From Parabacteroides sp. (GTDB taxonomy: Bacteria; Bacteroidota; Bacteroidia; Bacteroidales; Tannerellaceae), in contig DXRF01000047.1 of the NCBI GenBank assembly GCA_019411205.1, positions 1 to 15,310 of the forward strand: DNA of 15,310 nt. Direction: 5' to 3'. Below are positions 6,831-15,243 of this stretch, one piece after another; position 1 is the first letter of the stretch, and each line of letters starts with the position of its first letter. The position numbers and the translations under genes were made by a program. Under the pieces are notes generated by a model. The model was not told the DNA's origin, did no database searches, and worked only from the letters and a program-made list of their open reading frames with translations.

Positions 6831-7121
6831 ATGAACAAAGCAGAATTGATTGAGGCCTTGGCCCAGAGATCGGGATTACAGAAACAAAAAGCGAAGAAAA
6901 TGTTGGAAGCTTATGTGGACATCGTAACAGAAGCTATGTCTCACAATGAGGAGATCGTATTGATCGGTTTCGGTACATTGATACCGCGCCCTCAGACAGA
7001 GCGTTTAGCTCGTAACCCCAAGACTGGAACACCGGTCATGATTCCAGCCAGAACGACTGTAAAATTCAAACCGGGTAAATATTTGCTGGATGCAATTAAC
7101 AAACCCGGAGAAAAGAAGTAA
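6831..7121 (+). CDS. HU-family DNA-binding protein
   Basis: This 96-residue protein is a histone-like HU protein, which binds and bends DNA as a dimer in the nucleoid. The N-terminal helical dimerisation region starts with the family's MNKAELIEALA pattern. IVLIGFGTL follows at about 43-51. The DNA-binding arm contains the HU signature ARNPKTGTPVMIPARTTVKFKPGK at about 60-83. Length is close to the usual 90 residues with a few extra lysine-rich C-terminal residues. It stands alone: its own candidate promoter upstream and a strong terminator immediately downstream. The usual sequence reads GFGTF where this one reads GFGTL, a conservative change. It could be one of several HU paralogues in the genome. 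Confidence 0.96.
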   Translation: MNKAELIEALAQRSGLQKQKAKKMLEAYVDIVTEAMSHNEEIVLIGFGTLIPRPQTERLARNPKTGTPVMIPARTTVKFKPGKYLLDAINKPGEKK

Positions 7122-7139
7122 TATTTTTTTTACCTGACA

Positions 7140-7175
7140 AAGGAAGGCAATCTAAAAAAGGTTGCCTTCTTTTTT
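7140..7175 (+). terminator. Rho-independent terminator after the HU gene
   Basis: GAAGGCAA (7143-7150) pairs with TTGCCTTC (7162-7169). The stem extends inward by a T-G and a C-G pair to the loop TAAAAAA. Six T residues follow at 7170-7175. It begins about 20 bases after the HU stop codon. Confidence 0.92.
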
Positions 7176-7204
7176 GCGATCTGTCCAAATTATGAGTAAT
7201 TTCG
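7173..7204 (+). promoter_or_regulatory. Candidate promoter for upp (-33 and -7 elements)
   Basis: TTTG at 7173-7176 is followed after exactly 20 bases by TAATTTCG at 7197-7204, which differs from TAnnTTTG at one base. The spacing fits the Bacteroidetes consensus of 19-21 bases, and the upp ATG is 24 bases further on. The -33 element lies in the T-tail of the HU terminator. Confidence 0.45.
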
Positions 7205-7228
7205 ACGCCGGAAAATGACAATTTAATC

Positions 7229-7882
7229 ATGAAAATAGTTAATCTTGGAGAATCAAATTCGGTGTTAAACCGGTTTGTCGCAGAATTGCGCGACGTCAAT
7301 ATACAAAAAGACAGTATGCGCTTCCGTCGTAACATCGAGCGGATCGGTGAAATCATGGCCTACGAGATCAGCAAAGATTTCACTTACAGTACAAAAGGTA
7401 TTCAATCTCCTTTAGGAATAGCACCGATGAATACTCCCGACGATTCTGTCGTCATCAGTACGATCCTGCGTGCCGGGCTTCCCTACCACCAGGGTTTCCT
7501 CAGCTACCTGGACAATGCAGAAAATGCATTCGTTTCCGCTTACAGGAAATACAAAGACCGCCTGAACTTCGACATTCATATCGAATACATCGCATCTCCC
7601 CGATTAACGGATAAGACATTGATTATAACGGATCCGATGCTGGCCACCGGCAGTTCCATGGAACTGGCCTACGAAGCATTGCGCACCAAAGGCCACCCGG
7701 CGCATATCCATGTTGCTTCCATCATCGCCAGCAAGCAGGCTATCGAATATATCCAACGTAAGATGCCGGACGACATCACAACCGTATGGGTAGCGGCTGT
7801 TGACGACGAACTGGACGATCATTCTTACATCGTTCCGGGATTGGGTGACGCCGGTGACCTGTCTTATGGTGAAAAAGAATAA
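7229..7882 (+). CDS. upp: Uracil phosphoribosyltransferase
   Basis: Upp salvages pyrimidines by converting uracil and PRPP to UMP and pyrophosphate in the cytoplasm. The 217-residue length is usual for Bacteroidetes. The PRPP-binding loop is ITDPMLATGSS at 133-143, and the uracil-recognising C-terminal segment YIVPGLGDAGDLSYG is at 200-214. The conserved STILRAGLP is at 77-85. The gene has its own candidate promoter and is separated from the HU gene by a terminator. It ends 10 bases from the opposing kinase gene, with no hairpin between them. Confidence 0.97.
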   Translation: MKIVNLGESNSVLNRFVAELRDVNIQKDSMRFRRNIERIGEIMAYEISKDFTYSTKGIQSPLGIAPMNTPDDSVVISTILRAGLPYHQGFLSYLDNAENAFVSAYRKYKDRLNFDIHIEYIASPRLTDKTLIITDPMLATGSSMELAYEALRTKGHPAHIHVASIIASKQAIEYIQRKMPDDITTVWVAAVDDELDDHSYIVPGLGDAGDLSYGEKE

Positions 7883-7892
7883 GATATAAGTT

Positions 7893-10262
7893 CTAACGGG
7901 GTAAAGTAAACCAGAAGCGGGAACCCTTTCCCTTCTCGGACTCTACCCCGATTCTTCCGCCAACCTGTTCTATTATGCTCTTGCAGATCGAGAGTCCCAA
8001 GCCTGTCCCCTGCTTGAAACTGTTTCCTTTATAGAAACGGTCGAACACATGTTGCTGCACTTCCGGTGACATACCATCTCCGGTATCCGTCACCGAAAAC
8101 TCAATTTCATCCCGGCCTATCTCGTAACCAAGCATGATCGTTCCCTTTTTGGTGTGCTTGATGGCATTATTAATAAAGTTGGATATGATCTGTGTCAACC
8201 TCACCTTGTCGCAACGCATGATGCAGGGAGGCAAATCTGGAGCCACACAGAGAGCGACTTCAGCCGACACTTTGATACGCATCGAAACCACCAGTTCTTT
8301 ACACAACTCCTTCAAGTCCACCTCGACAAGTTTCAATTCGATTATACCGGATTCTATCTTCGCCAGATCCAGCACGTCGGAGATCAACTGCAACAACAAT
8401 TCATTGTTTTTCTGGATAATCTCGACAAACTGCTTCTTTTCCTCCGGATCGTCCGTATCGACCAGCAACGTAGAGAACCCAACAATGGCATTCAGCGGAG
8501 TCCGGATCTCATGGCTCATATTGGCAAGGAATGCAGATTTCAAACGGTCGAGTTCTTCGGCTTTCTCACGCTGCTTCTGCGTTTCCTTCAGTTCGGTTAT
8601 ATCATAATTCACACAAATCATTTCAAGTCCGTCCGGATCAGTCGACTGTGTGTTCCGCATGATATTCACACGAGTCCATCGCCATTCATTCCCGTTCTGA
8701 ATCCTCAGTTCCTTTCGAATACTTGAAGCTGTTCCCCGCCTAACGTTCTCAAAGAAATCAACCATCACTTTCCGATCTTCCGGATGGACATGATCATAGA
8801 CACCGATCACCTCAGACAAGGGGGTTCCTTCTACTTCTCCCAAATTCTGATACCATTGTTCGATAGCATAGCCCTCATTACTTTGCAAGTCGAATTTGGC
8901 ATAGCCCACTTTGGCAAAACGGCTGACCAAGCTGAAGAAGTGTTCAAACTCCTCGATACGGTTATAGGCAACTGTCTTATCCGTGTTGTCAAGGTTGATT
9001 AACATATAATTGATCAGATCTCCATTCGTATCATAGAGCATGCTGACCTTTGTGAGAATATCGAGAGCACCTTTTTTGCCTGTCGGATAATAATTTTCGC
9101 TCTTGATTTTATTAAACGAGTAATCTAACCGGAAAGAGACCGATTCTCTCCGACCCAACTTTTCCCTTATTTCTTCAGGAATGATCGGGTTCTCAAAAAT
9201 ATTAATGCCCAACGCAGCCTCCTTCGAAGGAAGGCCGAAGATCTCCACGTCCATATTGTTCATATCCACCAGATACCCCTTCTTATCGTAAAGCTCGATA
9301 CCGACGGGGATATTCGTATAGATATTCCGAAGCAGCTTTTCGCTATGGTCCAACGCCTCGTTTGTCCGTGCCATCTTCGTTATTATGCTGATGATATTGG
9401 TAATGGAAGAGAGCCATTGAAAGTCTTCGAGGCTCCACATACGGTTATTGTCTACGATATCGATTCCCATATAGCCCCAAGAAACCCCTTTGATAATCAA
9501 CGGAATCATAATCAGGGAACGTGCGCCCCGCATTCTCAGATAACGTTTTTCTTCCGCCGCCTCCAAAGGTAATTCGTCCAGGTTATTAATTAGGATCGGA
9601 TAAAGTTTTTGTATCTTTTCGGTAGACCAGCGTAAGGTAGAAAGCGGTATATTCTGCAAAGTGTCACGAACAGGAGCAATACCTTCGCTACATACTTCAT
9701 GAGTGCAGCTCAAAGTGTTTCCCTCCCCATACTCCATGATATACGCACGTCCTTTCGTATAGATCGAAAACAGAATTTCTGTAAGCGCCAAATGGATCGA
9801 CTTATGCAGATCATTCGTCTGGATAAAAGAATGCAATGCTCTGGAAAGGCTGCCCAAATGCCTAAGCAGGCTGTCAATCTGACTATTCTCTACCGGTTTG
9901 TTTGCATCTCCTTCACTAAAAGGTATTAATTGCAAAATTCCGAAAGCCTTTATTGTACCATTGGGCTCCAAACCATGCTTGTAAATCTTGGTACGGACAA
10001 ATCTATATCCATAACAAGTTTTTATCGGAAAAGCCTGTTCATAAATTCCGATCTCTCTGAAGAAAGCAAACTCATTGGCAATCCGACTGCGATAGTCTTC
10101 ACGAATCAAGGAATAAAAGTCAGCTATAGATAATTTCGGCCCTTTCAGCTCCAGCAGGCCGATCAAGAAATCCGAGCAGATATAACATCCCTCTTCAAAA
10201 TCTGTCTCCCACCATCCAACCTGGGCGCAATCTAATAACGTTTGATACTGACCTGTTTCCAT
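7893..10262 (-). CDS. PAS/GAF sensor histidine kinase, soluble, without receiver domain
   Basis: This 789-residue protein is a cytoplasmic sensor kinase that should autophosphorylate a histidine and pass the phosphate to an unlinked response regulator. Domains in order: PAS-like (about 8-115), GAF (145-295), PAS (305-430), PAS with PAC-type end (440-560), a short linker helix, HisKA dimerisation domain with the H-box SHEIRTP (His584), and HATPase_c with the N-box NFINNAIKH (695-703), DTGDGM (726-731), FDRFYKG (740-746) and GTGLGL (752-757). All kinase boxes are intact. I find no signal peptide, no hydrophobic span long enough for a membrane helix, and no receiver or DNA-binding domain. No response regulator is in the window, so it is an orphan here. 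A terminator separates it from the gene upstream, so it probably has its own promoter, though I see no exact -7 match in 10263-10340. The signal is unknown. Confidence 0.93.
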   Translation of the reverse strand: METGQYQTLLDCAQVGWWETDFEEGCYICSDFLIGLLELKGPKLSIADFYSLIREDYRSRIANEFAFFREIGIYEQAFPIKTCYGYRFVRTKIYKHGLEPNGTIKAFGILQLIPFSEGDANKPVENSQIDSLLRHLGSLSRALHSFIQTNDLHKSIHLALTEILFSIYTKGRAYIMEYGEGNTLSCTHEVCSEGIAPVRDTLQNIPLSTLRWSTEKIQKLYPILINNLDELPLEAAEEKRYLRMRGARSLIMIPLIIKGVSWGYMGIDIVDNNRMWSLEDFQWLSSITNIISIITKMARTNEALDHSEKLLRNIYTNIPVGIELYDKKGYLVDMNNMDVEIFGLPSKEAALGINIFENPIIPEEIREKLGRRESVSFRLDYSFNKIKSENYYPTGKKGALDILTKVSMLYDTNGDLINYMLINLDNTDKTVAYNRIEEFEHFFSLVSRFAKVGYAKFDLQSNEGYAIEQWYQNLGEVEGTPLSEVIGVYDHVHPEDRKVMVDFFENVRRGTASSIRKELRIQNGNEWRWTRVNIMRNTQSTDPDGLEMICVNYDITELKETQKQREKAEELDRLKSAFLANMSHEIRTPLNAIVGFSTLLVDTDDPEEKKQFVEIIQKNNELLLQLISDVLDLAKIESGIIELKLVEVDLKELCKELVVSMRIKVSAEVALCVAPDLPPCIMRCDKVRLTQIISNFINNAIKHTKKGTIMLGYEIGRDEIEFSVTDTGDGMSPEVQQHVFDRFYKGNSFKQGTGLGLSICKSIIEQVGGRIGVESEKGKGSRFWFTLPR

Positions 10263-10347
10263 GAATACACTTTTTGTTATTTACCCATTTATTACTATCA
10301 CACAAAAATCGCTATAATAAACCAGACCAACAAATTTTATCCCACAT

Positions 10348-10391
10348 AAAAAAGTTGCAGCATAAGCTAATACAAGCCTATACTGCAACTT
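10348..10391 (-). terminator. Rho-independent terminator of the oxidoreductase/DUF1080 cluster
   Basis: Arms 10352-10360 and 10383-10391 (AAGTTGCAG and CTGCAACTT) pair over nine bases, with further partial pairing inside the loop. Read on the minus strand the stem is followed by TTTTTT. It lies 20 bases after the stop codon of the HEAT/DUF1080 gene and before the kinase gene. Confidence 0.85.
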
Positions 10392-10411
10392 AATCTATAC
10401 ATACAAAAGTA

Positions 10412-13400
10412 TTATTTCAACTCTTTAATACGAATATTGCGGAACTTGACAGGAGAACCATGGCCCAAGAAACCAATATGCCCTTTCTTATTGAACAGGC
10501 CCGGATGTTCCTTATGGTCCGCAGTACCGTTCTTTGTCGCCTCGCGGATATTACCTTCCATGATGACCACACCGTTGACCGTTACCTTGATGTTGTCGCC
10601 ATCGGCCACAATTTCTTCATAATTCCATTCACCCGCAGGTTTGAACGCGCTATGATGTTCCGCCTTAGCCGGGATAATTCCATAAACGGAACCGTGATGC
10701 TGCAAAGGAGTAATATCCTTATAAATCGGATGTTCACAATCCAGAATCTGGATTTCCATACCGACATAAGCGGCATCCCCTTCCATCGGGGTACGGATAC
10801 CGACACCGTTATTAGCACCCGGCGTCAACTGGAATTCGAAACGGTATACGAAGTTGCCATACTCGTCTTTCGTATACAAGTTTCCACCGTAGCTCTTGCT
10901 CGGTATCATAGAAATGCAACCGTCTTCCAGAGTATAATCGACTGTGTTACCTGTCCATTCATGCATATTCGTACCGTCGAACAGCACCTTGAAACCTTCC
11001 TTCTCTTCTTCAGCCGACAGTTTGAACGGTTCCTTACGTTCCAGTTCTTTTACATAAATATTCCGGTAATAGACCTTGCTGCCATGAGCCTGCAATTCAA
11101 TCTGCTCGGTCGGGAAGATCGGAAGTTTACGATCCCAATAGTTCTCCAGGATCACATCATCCACGACTTTCTCTCCGTTCAGCACGACCGTCACACGGTC
11201 ACCGACCATCTTGATATAGAAACTGTTCCATTCACCCAGCTTATTATCCGCCACTTTCGACGGCTTGCTTTCGTTCACCTGGTTGTTGTATAATCCACCG
11301 GAACCGACTTGTGCTCCCACGTTGACACGCGAAGTATCCCAGATCTGCACCTGAGGCGTACCACGCAAGTAAATACCGGCATCCGCTTCAGGACCGGCCG
11401 GATCAAGCATCCAGTCTACATACATTTCGAAATCTCCGTATTGTTTTTCCGTGCACAGATTGTCACCCTTGCCATTGAATATCAGCATACCGTCTTCCAC
11501 ACTCCAGCCTTTACGCATGACTTCATCGGCTTTTGCCTGCTCTTTGGCCAACTGTGCCGGCTTCATCTTCGCACGGGCAATCGGGTTTTGCACCAGGCCT
11601 TTCCAGCCGGTCAAATCCTTGCCATTGAACAAAGAAACGAATCCTTCGCCTTGCGGCATCTCTGCCAGATGTTTCTTGATTGCTTCCCTTTGATAGCCGG
11701 CATCCGGATTGTCGAGCACTTCCATCACCTTATTCAACAGGGTACGGACATTCGCCCCCATATACTCCTTATTACCCAAAGTAATATTCATGACTGCATT
11801 GGCGGCAGCCTGTTGTACAGGTTTCTGATCCAGAAATTCGCCGGCATACAACATGCCCAAGAACGTTCCGGTATTTTCAATCTGTTGCAGGATTGCGATC
11901 TTTTGTGCATCTGTTTTAGCAATTTCCATTGCCTTACGTAAGCTTAACAGACGGTTTTCACCTGTAAATGCAGGATTGGAGACCAGTTTCACATAGGTAG
12001 TGAGAGCCGGGTCGAAATAATTGGAGGATGGGTTTTCCTTGCAGATCGTGTATAATTCGTCTGCCACCTCAATACCTTTCCAGTTCAGCAGGGCTTCGAA
12101 GGCTGCATCCCTTTTGACACCTGTATTGGAACGGAAACCTTTTACGACCGTCGCCAGCGCATCCGGTTGTCCGGTAGAAGCCAACACCAGATAATACAAA
12201 TAATCTTTATTACCGGCCTGCAACATACGACGTGTCACCGTTTCGACCCGGTCGGCAGCCGGAAGAGAAGACAATGCCGAAATAACAGCCCGTTGCATAG
12301 GAGGAACAGCCAATGCGTCTGCCGTTTCCAGCATACCACACATATTGGTTATATCACGTTCTCCCACCACATCCTTCAAAGCCACATAGGCTGCAGCTTT
12401 CACTTCAGGAGAACCTGTCTGGATCTGATCCAGCACGGTGTTGATATTAGCTGTAGCCTTGCGCATGGCCAACAATTCCAATCCTGCTATTTTTCCCGCA
12501 TTGGCAGCAGAAGAGACAGCTTTCGCCACTGCCCCGTCAATATCTCCCGGGAAGGCGGCCAAAGCATCCTGTCCCAGCAAAACAACTTGCTTGTCATCGC
12601 TCTTCAGTAATTCGGCTAATGAAGGGATATAGGACTTATCGCCGATCTTTACCAATGTCCAAGCAGCAGCCTGCTTCACATCGAAGTTCGCATCACCGAG
12701 CTGCTCCAACAGGATTTGCTTGGCAGGAAGATCAAAACGTATTTCCAGATTCTGGATAATGTCGTGTTTGGCAGATTTCTTGGCCTCACGTCCGATCCAG
12801 TTCAGGATATCTATTTTCAGTTCCGGCTTGACTTTCGGAACCATTTTCATCAATTCGATATACAGCTCCTTATCTGCAAAATCAGAAGCGTAGCTCAAAG
12901 CTGCGTTCCGGTAGTTCTTGCTCGGATCTTTCATGGCTGTGATGATCATCTTGGAAACTTTGGCCGGTTCCTCGGCTGCTAACAGTATCTGCAAGGCAGC
13001 TTCCCGCGTCTGCTCCTGTCCGGCTTTAGCCGCTGCTTTCTGCAATTTTTTTGCAGCTTTCATCACCGCATCACGATCACTCTGGACCAATCGTTTCAGT
13101 AAAGCGATATAGGCTTCGTTGGCACCGGTCATTTCCATCGTGTAACCGGCATTTTCGGCTGCTTGCGCCAAAACCGACAAAGAGGTAGGACCTCCGACAC
13201 AACTCAAGGCATACAAAACCTCTTTCTGCATATTCGGATCGGCTGCTCCCTGCAATGTCAACAGGAGCGTTTCCGCCTCTTTCACCCGGGCATCGGCAAT
13301 CGCACGGATCACATCCTTTTGTGTTTTGGAAGAACCGGAACGCATCTTCAAGGCTGCAACCAATGCCTGCCCTGCCTTTTCGCTACCGTTGGCAGCCAGT

Positions 13401-13864
13401 GCACGGGCAGCGGGACCGCTCAACGCCTCGTCATTCAAGTAAGAAGCCAATACTTCTATGCATTCATCTTTTCCCAACATCTGAAGTTGGCGGATAATGA
13501 ATGCTTTTGTTTCTCGCTCGTTTACCATTTCCAAAGCTTTCAGATAAGCCTTCGCAGTCACTAGCCGGGCATTCTCCTCCCCTTTCGCCATGACATAATG
13601 CGTAAGACCACTCAAAGCATAGTCGACATTTGCGTTACTGCCTTTGCCCGGAGCATTTATCATGTTTACCAGCATCAGAACACCTTCTTCGCCGGTAGAA
13701 CTCAAATCACCAATCAATTTATTGTACGCCGCTTGTTTCGCCGCAGGCATCTGAGCCAACACATCGGCAGCGGTCGTTTTGGCCGTACGGTTGGCCGGAG
13801 TCTGCGCCATCAGCATGCTTCCGCAAAGCAACAGGGCAGCAATTGAAATATATGCTTTTCTCAT
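10412..13864 (-). CDS. Secreted HEAT-repeat protein with two DUF1080 (3-keto-disaccharide hydrolase) domains
   Basis: This 1150-residue protein begins with a Sec signal peptide (1-20, ending LMAQ). Residues about 30-735 are alpha-helical HEAT-type repeats, rich in Ala and Leu, with units such as DVKQAAAWTLVKIGD. Two DUF1080 domains follow: 740-941 (DAGIYLRG, QIWD, GEWN, HGSKVYYRNIYVKEL) and 956-1149 (NGVGIR, QILD, GSVYGI, GEWN, GHGSPVKFRNIRIKEL). DUF1080 enzymes include 3-keto-glycoside hydrolases and lyases that cleave glycosides after oxidation at C3. The upstream neighbour, 52 bases away, is a Gfo/Idh/MocA oxidoreductase that could do that oxidation, so the two probably form one operon and act in the periplasm. 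The HEAT region is probably a scaffold. Both hydrolase copies keep the family motifs, so I cannot say that either is inactive. Domain calls are confident; substrate is inference. Confidence 0.92.
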   Translation of the reverse strand: MRKAYISIAALLLCGSMLMAQTPANRTAKTTAADVLAQMPAAKQAAYNKLIGDLSSTGEEGVLMLVNMINAPGKGSNANVDYALSGLTHYVMAKGEENARLVTAKAYLKALEMVNERETKAFIIRQLQMLGKDECIEVLASYLNDEALSGPAARALAANGSEKAGQALVAALKMRSGSSKTQKDVIRAIADARVKEAETLLLTLQGAADPNMQKEVLYALSCVGGPTSLSVLAQAAENAGYTMEMTGANEAYIALLKRLVQSDRDAVMKAAKKLQKAAAKAGQEQTREAALQILLAAEEPAKVSKMIITAMKDPSKNYRNAALSYASDFADKELYIELMKMVPKVKPELKIDILNWIGREAKKSAKHDIIQNLEIRFDLPAKQILLEQLGDANFDVKQAAAWTLVKIGDKSYIPSLAELLKSDDKQVVLLGQDALAAFPGDIDGAVAKAVSSAANAGKIAGLELLAMRKATANINTVLDQIQTGSPEVKAAAYVALKDVVGERDITNMCGMLETADALAVPPMQRAVISALSSLPAADRVETVTRRMLQAGNKDYLYYLVLASTGQPDALATVVKGFRSNTGVKRDAAFEALLNWKGIEVADELYTICKENPSSNYFDPALTTYVKLVSNPAFTGENRLLSLRKAMEIAKTDAQKIAILQQIENTGTFLGMLYAGEFLDQKPVQQAAANAVMNITLGNKEYMGANVRTLLNKVMEVLDNPDAGYQREAIKKHLAEMPQGEGFVSLFNGKDLTGWKGLVQNPIARAKMKPAQLAKEQAKADEVMRKGWSVEDGMLIFNGKGDNLCTEKQYGDFEMYVDWMLDPAGPEADAGIYLRGTPQVQIWDTSRVNVGAQVGSGGLYNNQVNESKPSKVADNKLGEWNSFYIKMVGDRVTVVLNGEKVVDDVILENYWDRKLPIFPTEQIELQAHGSKVYYRNIYVKELERKEPFKLSAEEEKEGFKVLFDGTNMHEWTGNTVDYTLEDGCISMIPSKSYGGNLYTKDEYGNFVYRFEFQLTPGANNGVGIRTPMEGDAAYVGMEIQILDCEHPIYKDITPLQHHGSVYGIIPAKAEHHSAFKPAGEWNYEEIVADGDNIKVTVNGVVIMEGNIREATKNGTADHKEHPGLFNKKGHIGFLGHGSPVKFRNIRIKELK

Positions 13865-13883
13865 ATTATTATCTGTTTATGTG

Positions 13884-13913
13884 ATTGTCAATTGTTAATG
13901 ATCAATTGTCAAT
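13884..13913. repeat. Nested direct and inverted repeat between the oxidoreductase and HEAT/DUF1080 genes
   Basis: TCAATTGT occurs at 13888-13895 and 13902-13909, and TCAATT again at 13909-13914. The same bases form an inverted repeat: 11-base arms 13884-13894 and 13903-13913 pair with one central mismatch around an 8-base loop. No T-tract follows on the minus strand, so it is not a normal terminator. It could be an mRNA processing or stability element, or one copy of a dispersed intergenic repeat. Confidence 0.6.
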
Positions 13914-13916
13914 TCG

Positions 13917-15173
13917 TTATATATTCCAAGGTGCTCTCATCGGCTGATCCAGCAAACGATTTGCAGCCTCGTCGTCAATAAATTCAAGTTTTACAGGATC
14001 GAAATTCAGCGTCCGGTTCAAACGCAGAGCCACCGCTCCCATATTGACAATAGTAGCCGAACGGAAACCATTCTTTTCGTTCAGAGCGAAAGGTTGGCGT
14101 GTCTTCACACATTCGATAAAGTCCGTAACCTGCGGTTCGGGTTCGGGGAAATCGGCAAGTTTCTTCTCCCAATCGGGAATATCGCATACAAAATTCTTAT
14201 AAACATTTCCTTTCGGTCCGGCAATATACGGTGTATTCGGATCACCGAAATCACCCCCCCAAAGGACAATCTGGCAACCATCGTCATAGGTGTAGGTGAT
14301 GGAACGCCAAGTACCGACAGCGTCCGGATGTTGTTGCGGGGCATCAACCTCCACTTTAACGGGGCTGGTATCGTCTTTACCTAATATATATTGTACGGGA
14401 TCGATATAGTGCTGCCCCATATCCCCAAGTCCGCCACCGTCATAGTCCCAGTATCCGCGGAAAGTCTGGTGTACGCGATGCGGGTTATAAGGCTTATAAG
14501 GAGCCGGACCGAGCCACATGTCGTAGTCCAGCTCAGCCGGAACCGGTTGCGGTTCGAGATATTCTTTTCCTACCCAGAAGAACTTCCAGTTGAAACCGGT
14601 ATGCGCACTGATCGTCACCTTTAACGGCCATCCCAATAATCCGCTCTGCACCAGCTTCTTCAACGGCTTGACGGGAGTGCCCAATCCATAGAACTGGTCA
14701 GTAAAACGGAACCATGTATTCAGGCGGAACATACGTCCGTATTGCTGTACGGCCTCCATCACACGCTTTCCTTCACCGATCGTACGCGTCATCGGCTTTT
14801 CACACCAGATGTCTTTTCCAGCCTTAGCGGCCTCGACAGACATGATACCATGCCAATGAGGTGGAGTGGCGATGTGCACAATATCGACATTCGGGTCCAA
14901 AATCAAATCGCGGAAATCATGATAGGCGGCTATTTTTTCCTTCACCAGTTTCTTGCCCAGTTCAAGGTGATTTTTATCAACGTCACAAACGGCAACCAAA
15001 CGTGTACCGGCATAATTGACATGGCCTCTTCCCATCCCTCCGGTACCAATAATACCTTTAGTCAATTGATCACTCGGAGCGATATACCCGTTTCCCAATA
15101 CGTGGCGCGGCACAATCGAAAAGAGCGCAACCCCTCCAAGGGTTTTCAGAAAACCTCTTCTGTTTGTTCTCAT
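13917..15173 (-). CDS. Tat-exported Gfo/Idh/MocA-family oxidoreductase
   Basis: This 418-residue NAD(P)-dependent oxidoreductase begins with a twin-arginine signal (NRRGFLK at 4-10, then a hydrophobic stretch), so it should be exported folded with its cofactor bound. The Rossmann fold has GTGGMG at 43-48 and the acidic turn CDVDK at 63-67. TPPHWH (103-108) and the family motif EKP (125-127) follow. The C-terminal domain carries GDMGQHYID (250-258), whose Asp251 and His255 sit where the family's catalytic residues lie. The family oxidises or reduces sugar hydroxyls. With a DUF1080 protein encoded 52 bases downstream, oxidation of a glycoside at C3 to a 3-keto sugar is the best guess. An isolated dehydrogenase of another sugar is the alternative. 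The ATG at 15173 gives the complete Tat signal. Confidence 0.94.
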   Translation of the reverse strand: MRTNRRGFLKTLGGVALFSIVPRHVLGNGYIAPSDQLTKGIIGTGGMGRGHVNYAGTRLVAVCDVDKNHLELGKKLVKEKIAAYHDFRDLILDPNVDIVHIATPPHWHGIMSVEAAKAGKDIWCEKPMTRTIGEGKRVMEAVQQYGRMFRLNTWFRFTDQFYGLGTPVKPLKKLVQSGLLGWPLKVTISAHTGFNWKFFWVGKEYLEPQPVPAELDYDMWLGPAPYKPYNPHRVHQTFRGYWDYDGGGLGDMGQHYIDPVQYILGKDDTSPVKVEVDAPQQHPDAVGTWRSITYTYDDGCQIVLWGGDFGDPNTPYIAGPKGNVYKNFVCDIPDWEKKLADFPEPEPQVTDFIECVKTRQPFALNEKNGFRSATIVNMGAVALRLNRTLNFDPVKLEFIDDEAANRLLDQPMRAPWNI

Positions 15174-15235
15174 AGTAAAAAATATAATTTATATAGATTA
15201 GCAACCAATTATTTAAAAATATAAATAATATCTGA

Positions 15236-15243
15236 CAAATATA
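15236..15243 (-). promoter_or_regulatory. Candidate -7 element upstream of the oxidoreductase gene
   Basis: The minus strand reads TATATTTG, an exact TAnnTTTG match identical to the candidate before the GH97 gene, 62 bases before the ATG at 15173. No TTTG lies at the usual -33 distance. If the upstream gene is in the same operon, this motif may not be used. Confidence 0.35.

Noticed and set aside
10460..11941. Long plus-strand open frames opposite the HEAT/DUF1080 gene
   Set aside because: They lie antisense to well-supported domains and have the same His/Ile/Arg-rich shadow composition, without motifs.
13865..13916. CRISPR-like or insertion-sequence repeat in the 52-base gap
   Set aside because: The repeated unit is only 8 bases, overlaps itself as a dyad, has no spacer pattern, and no transposase or cas gene is present in the window.
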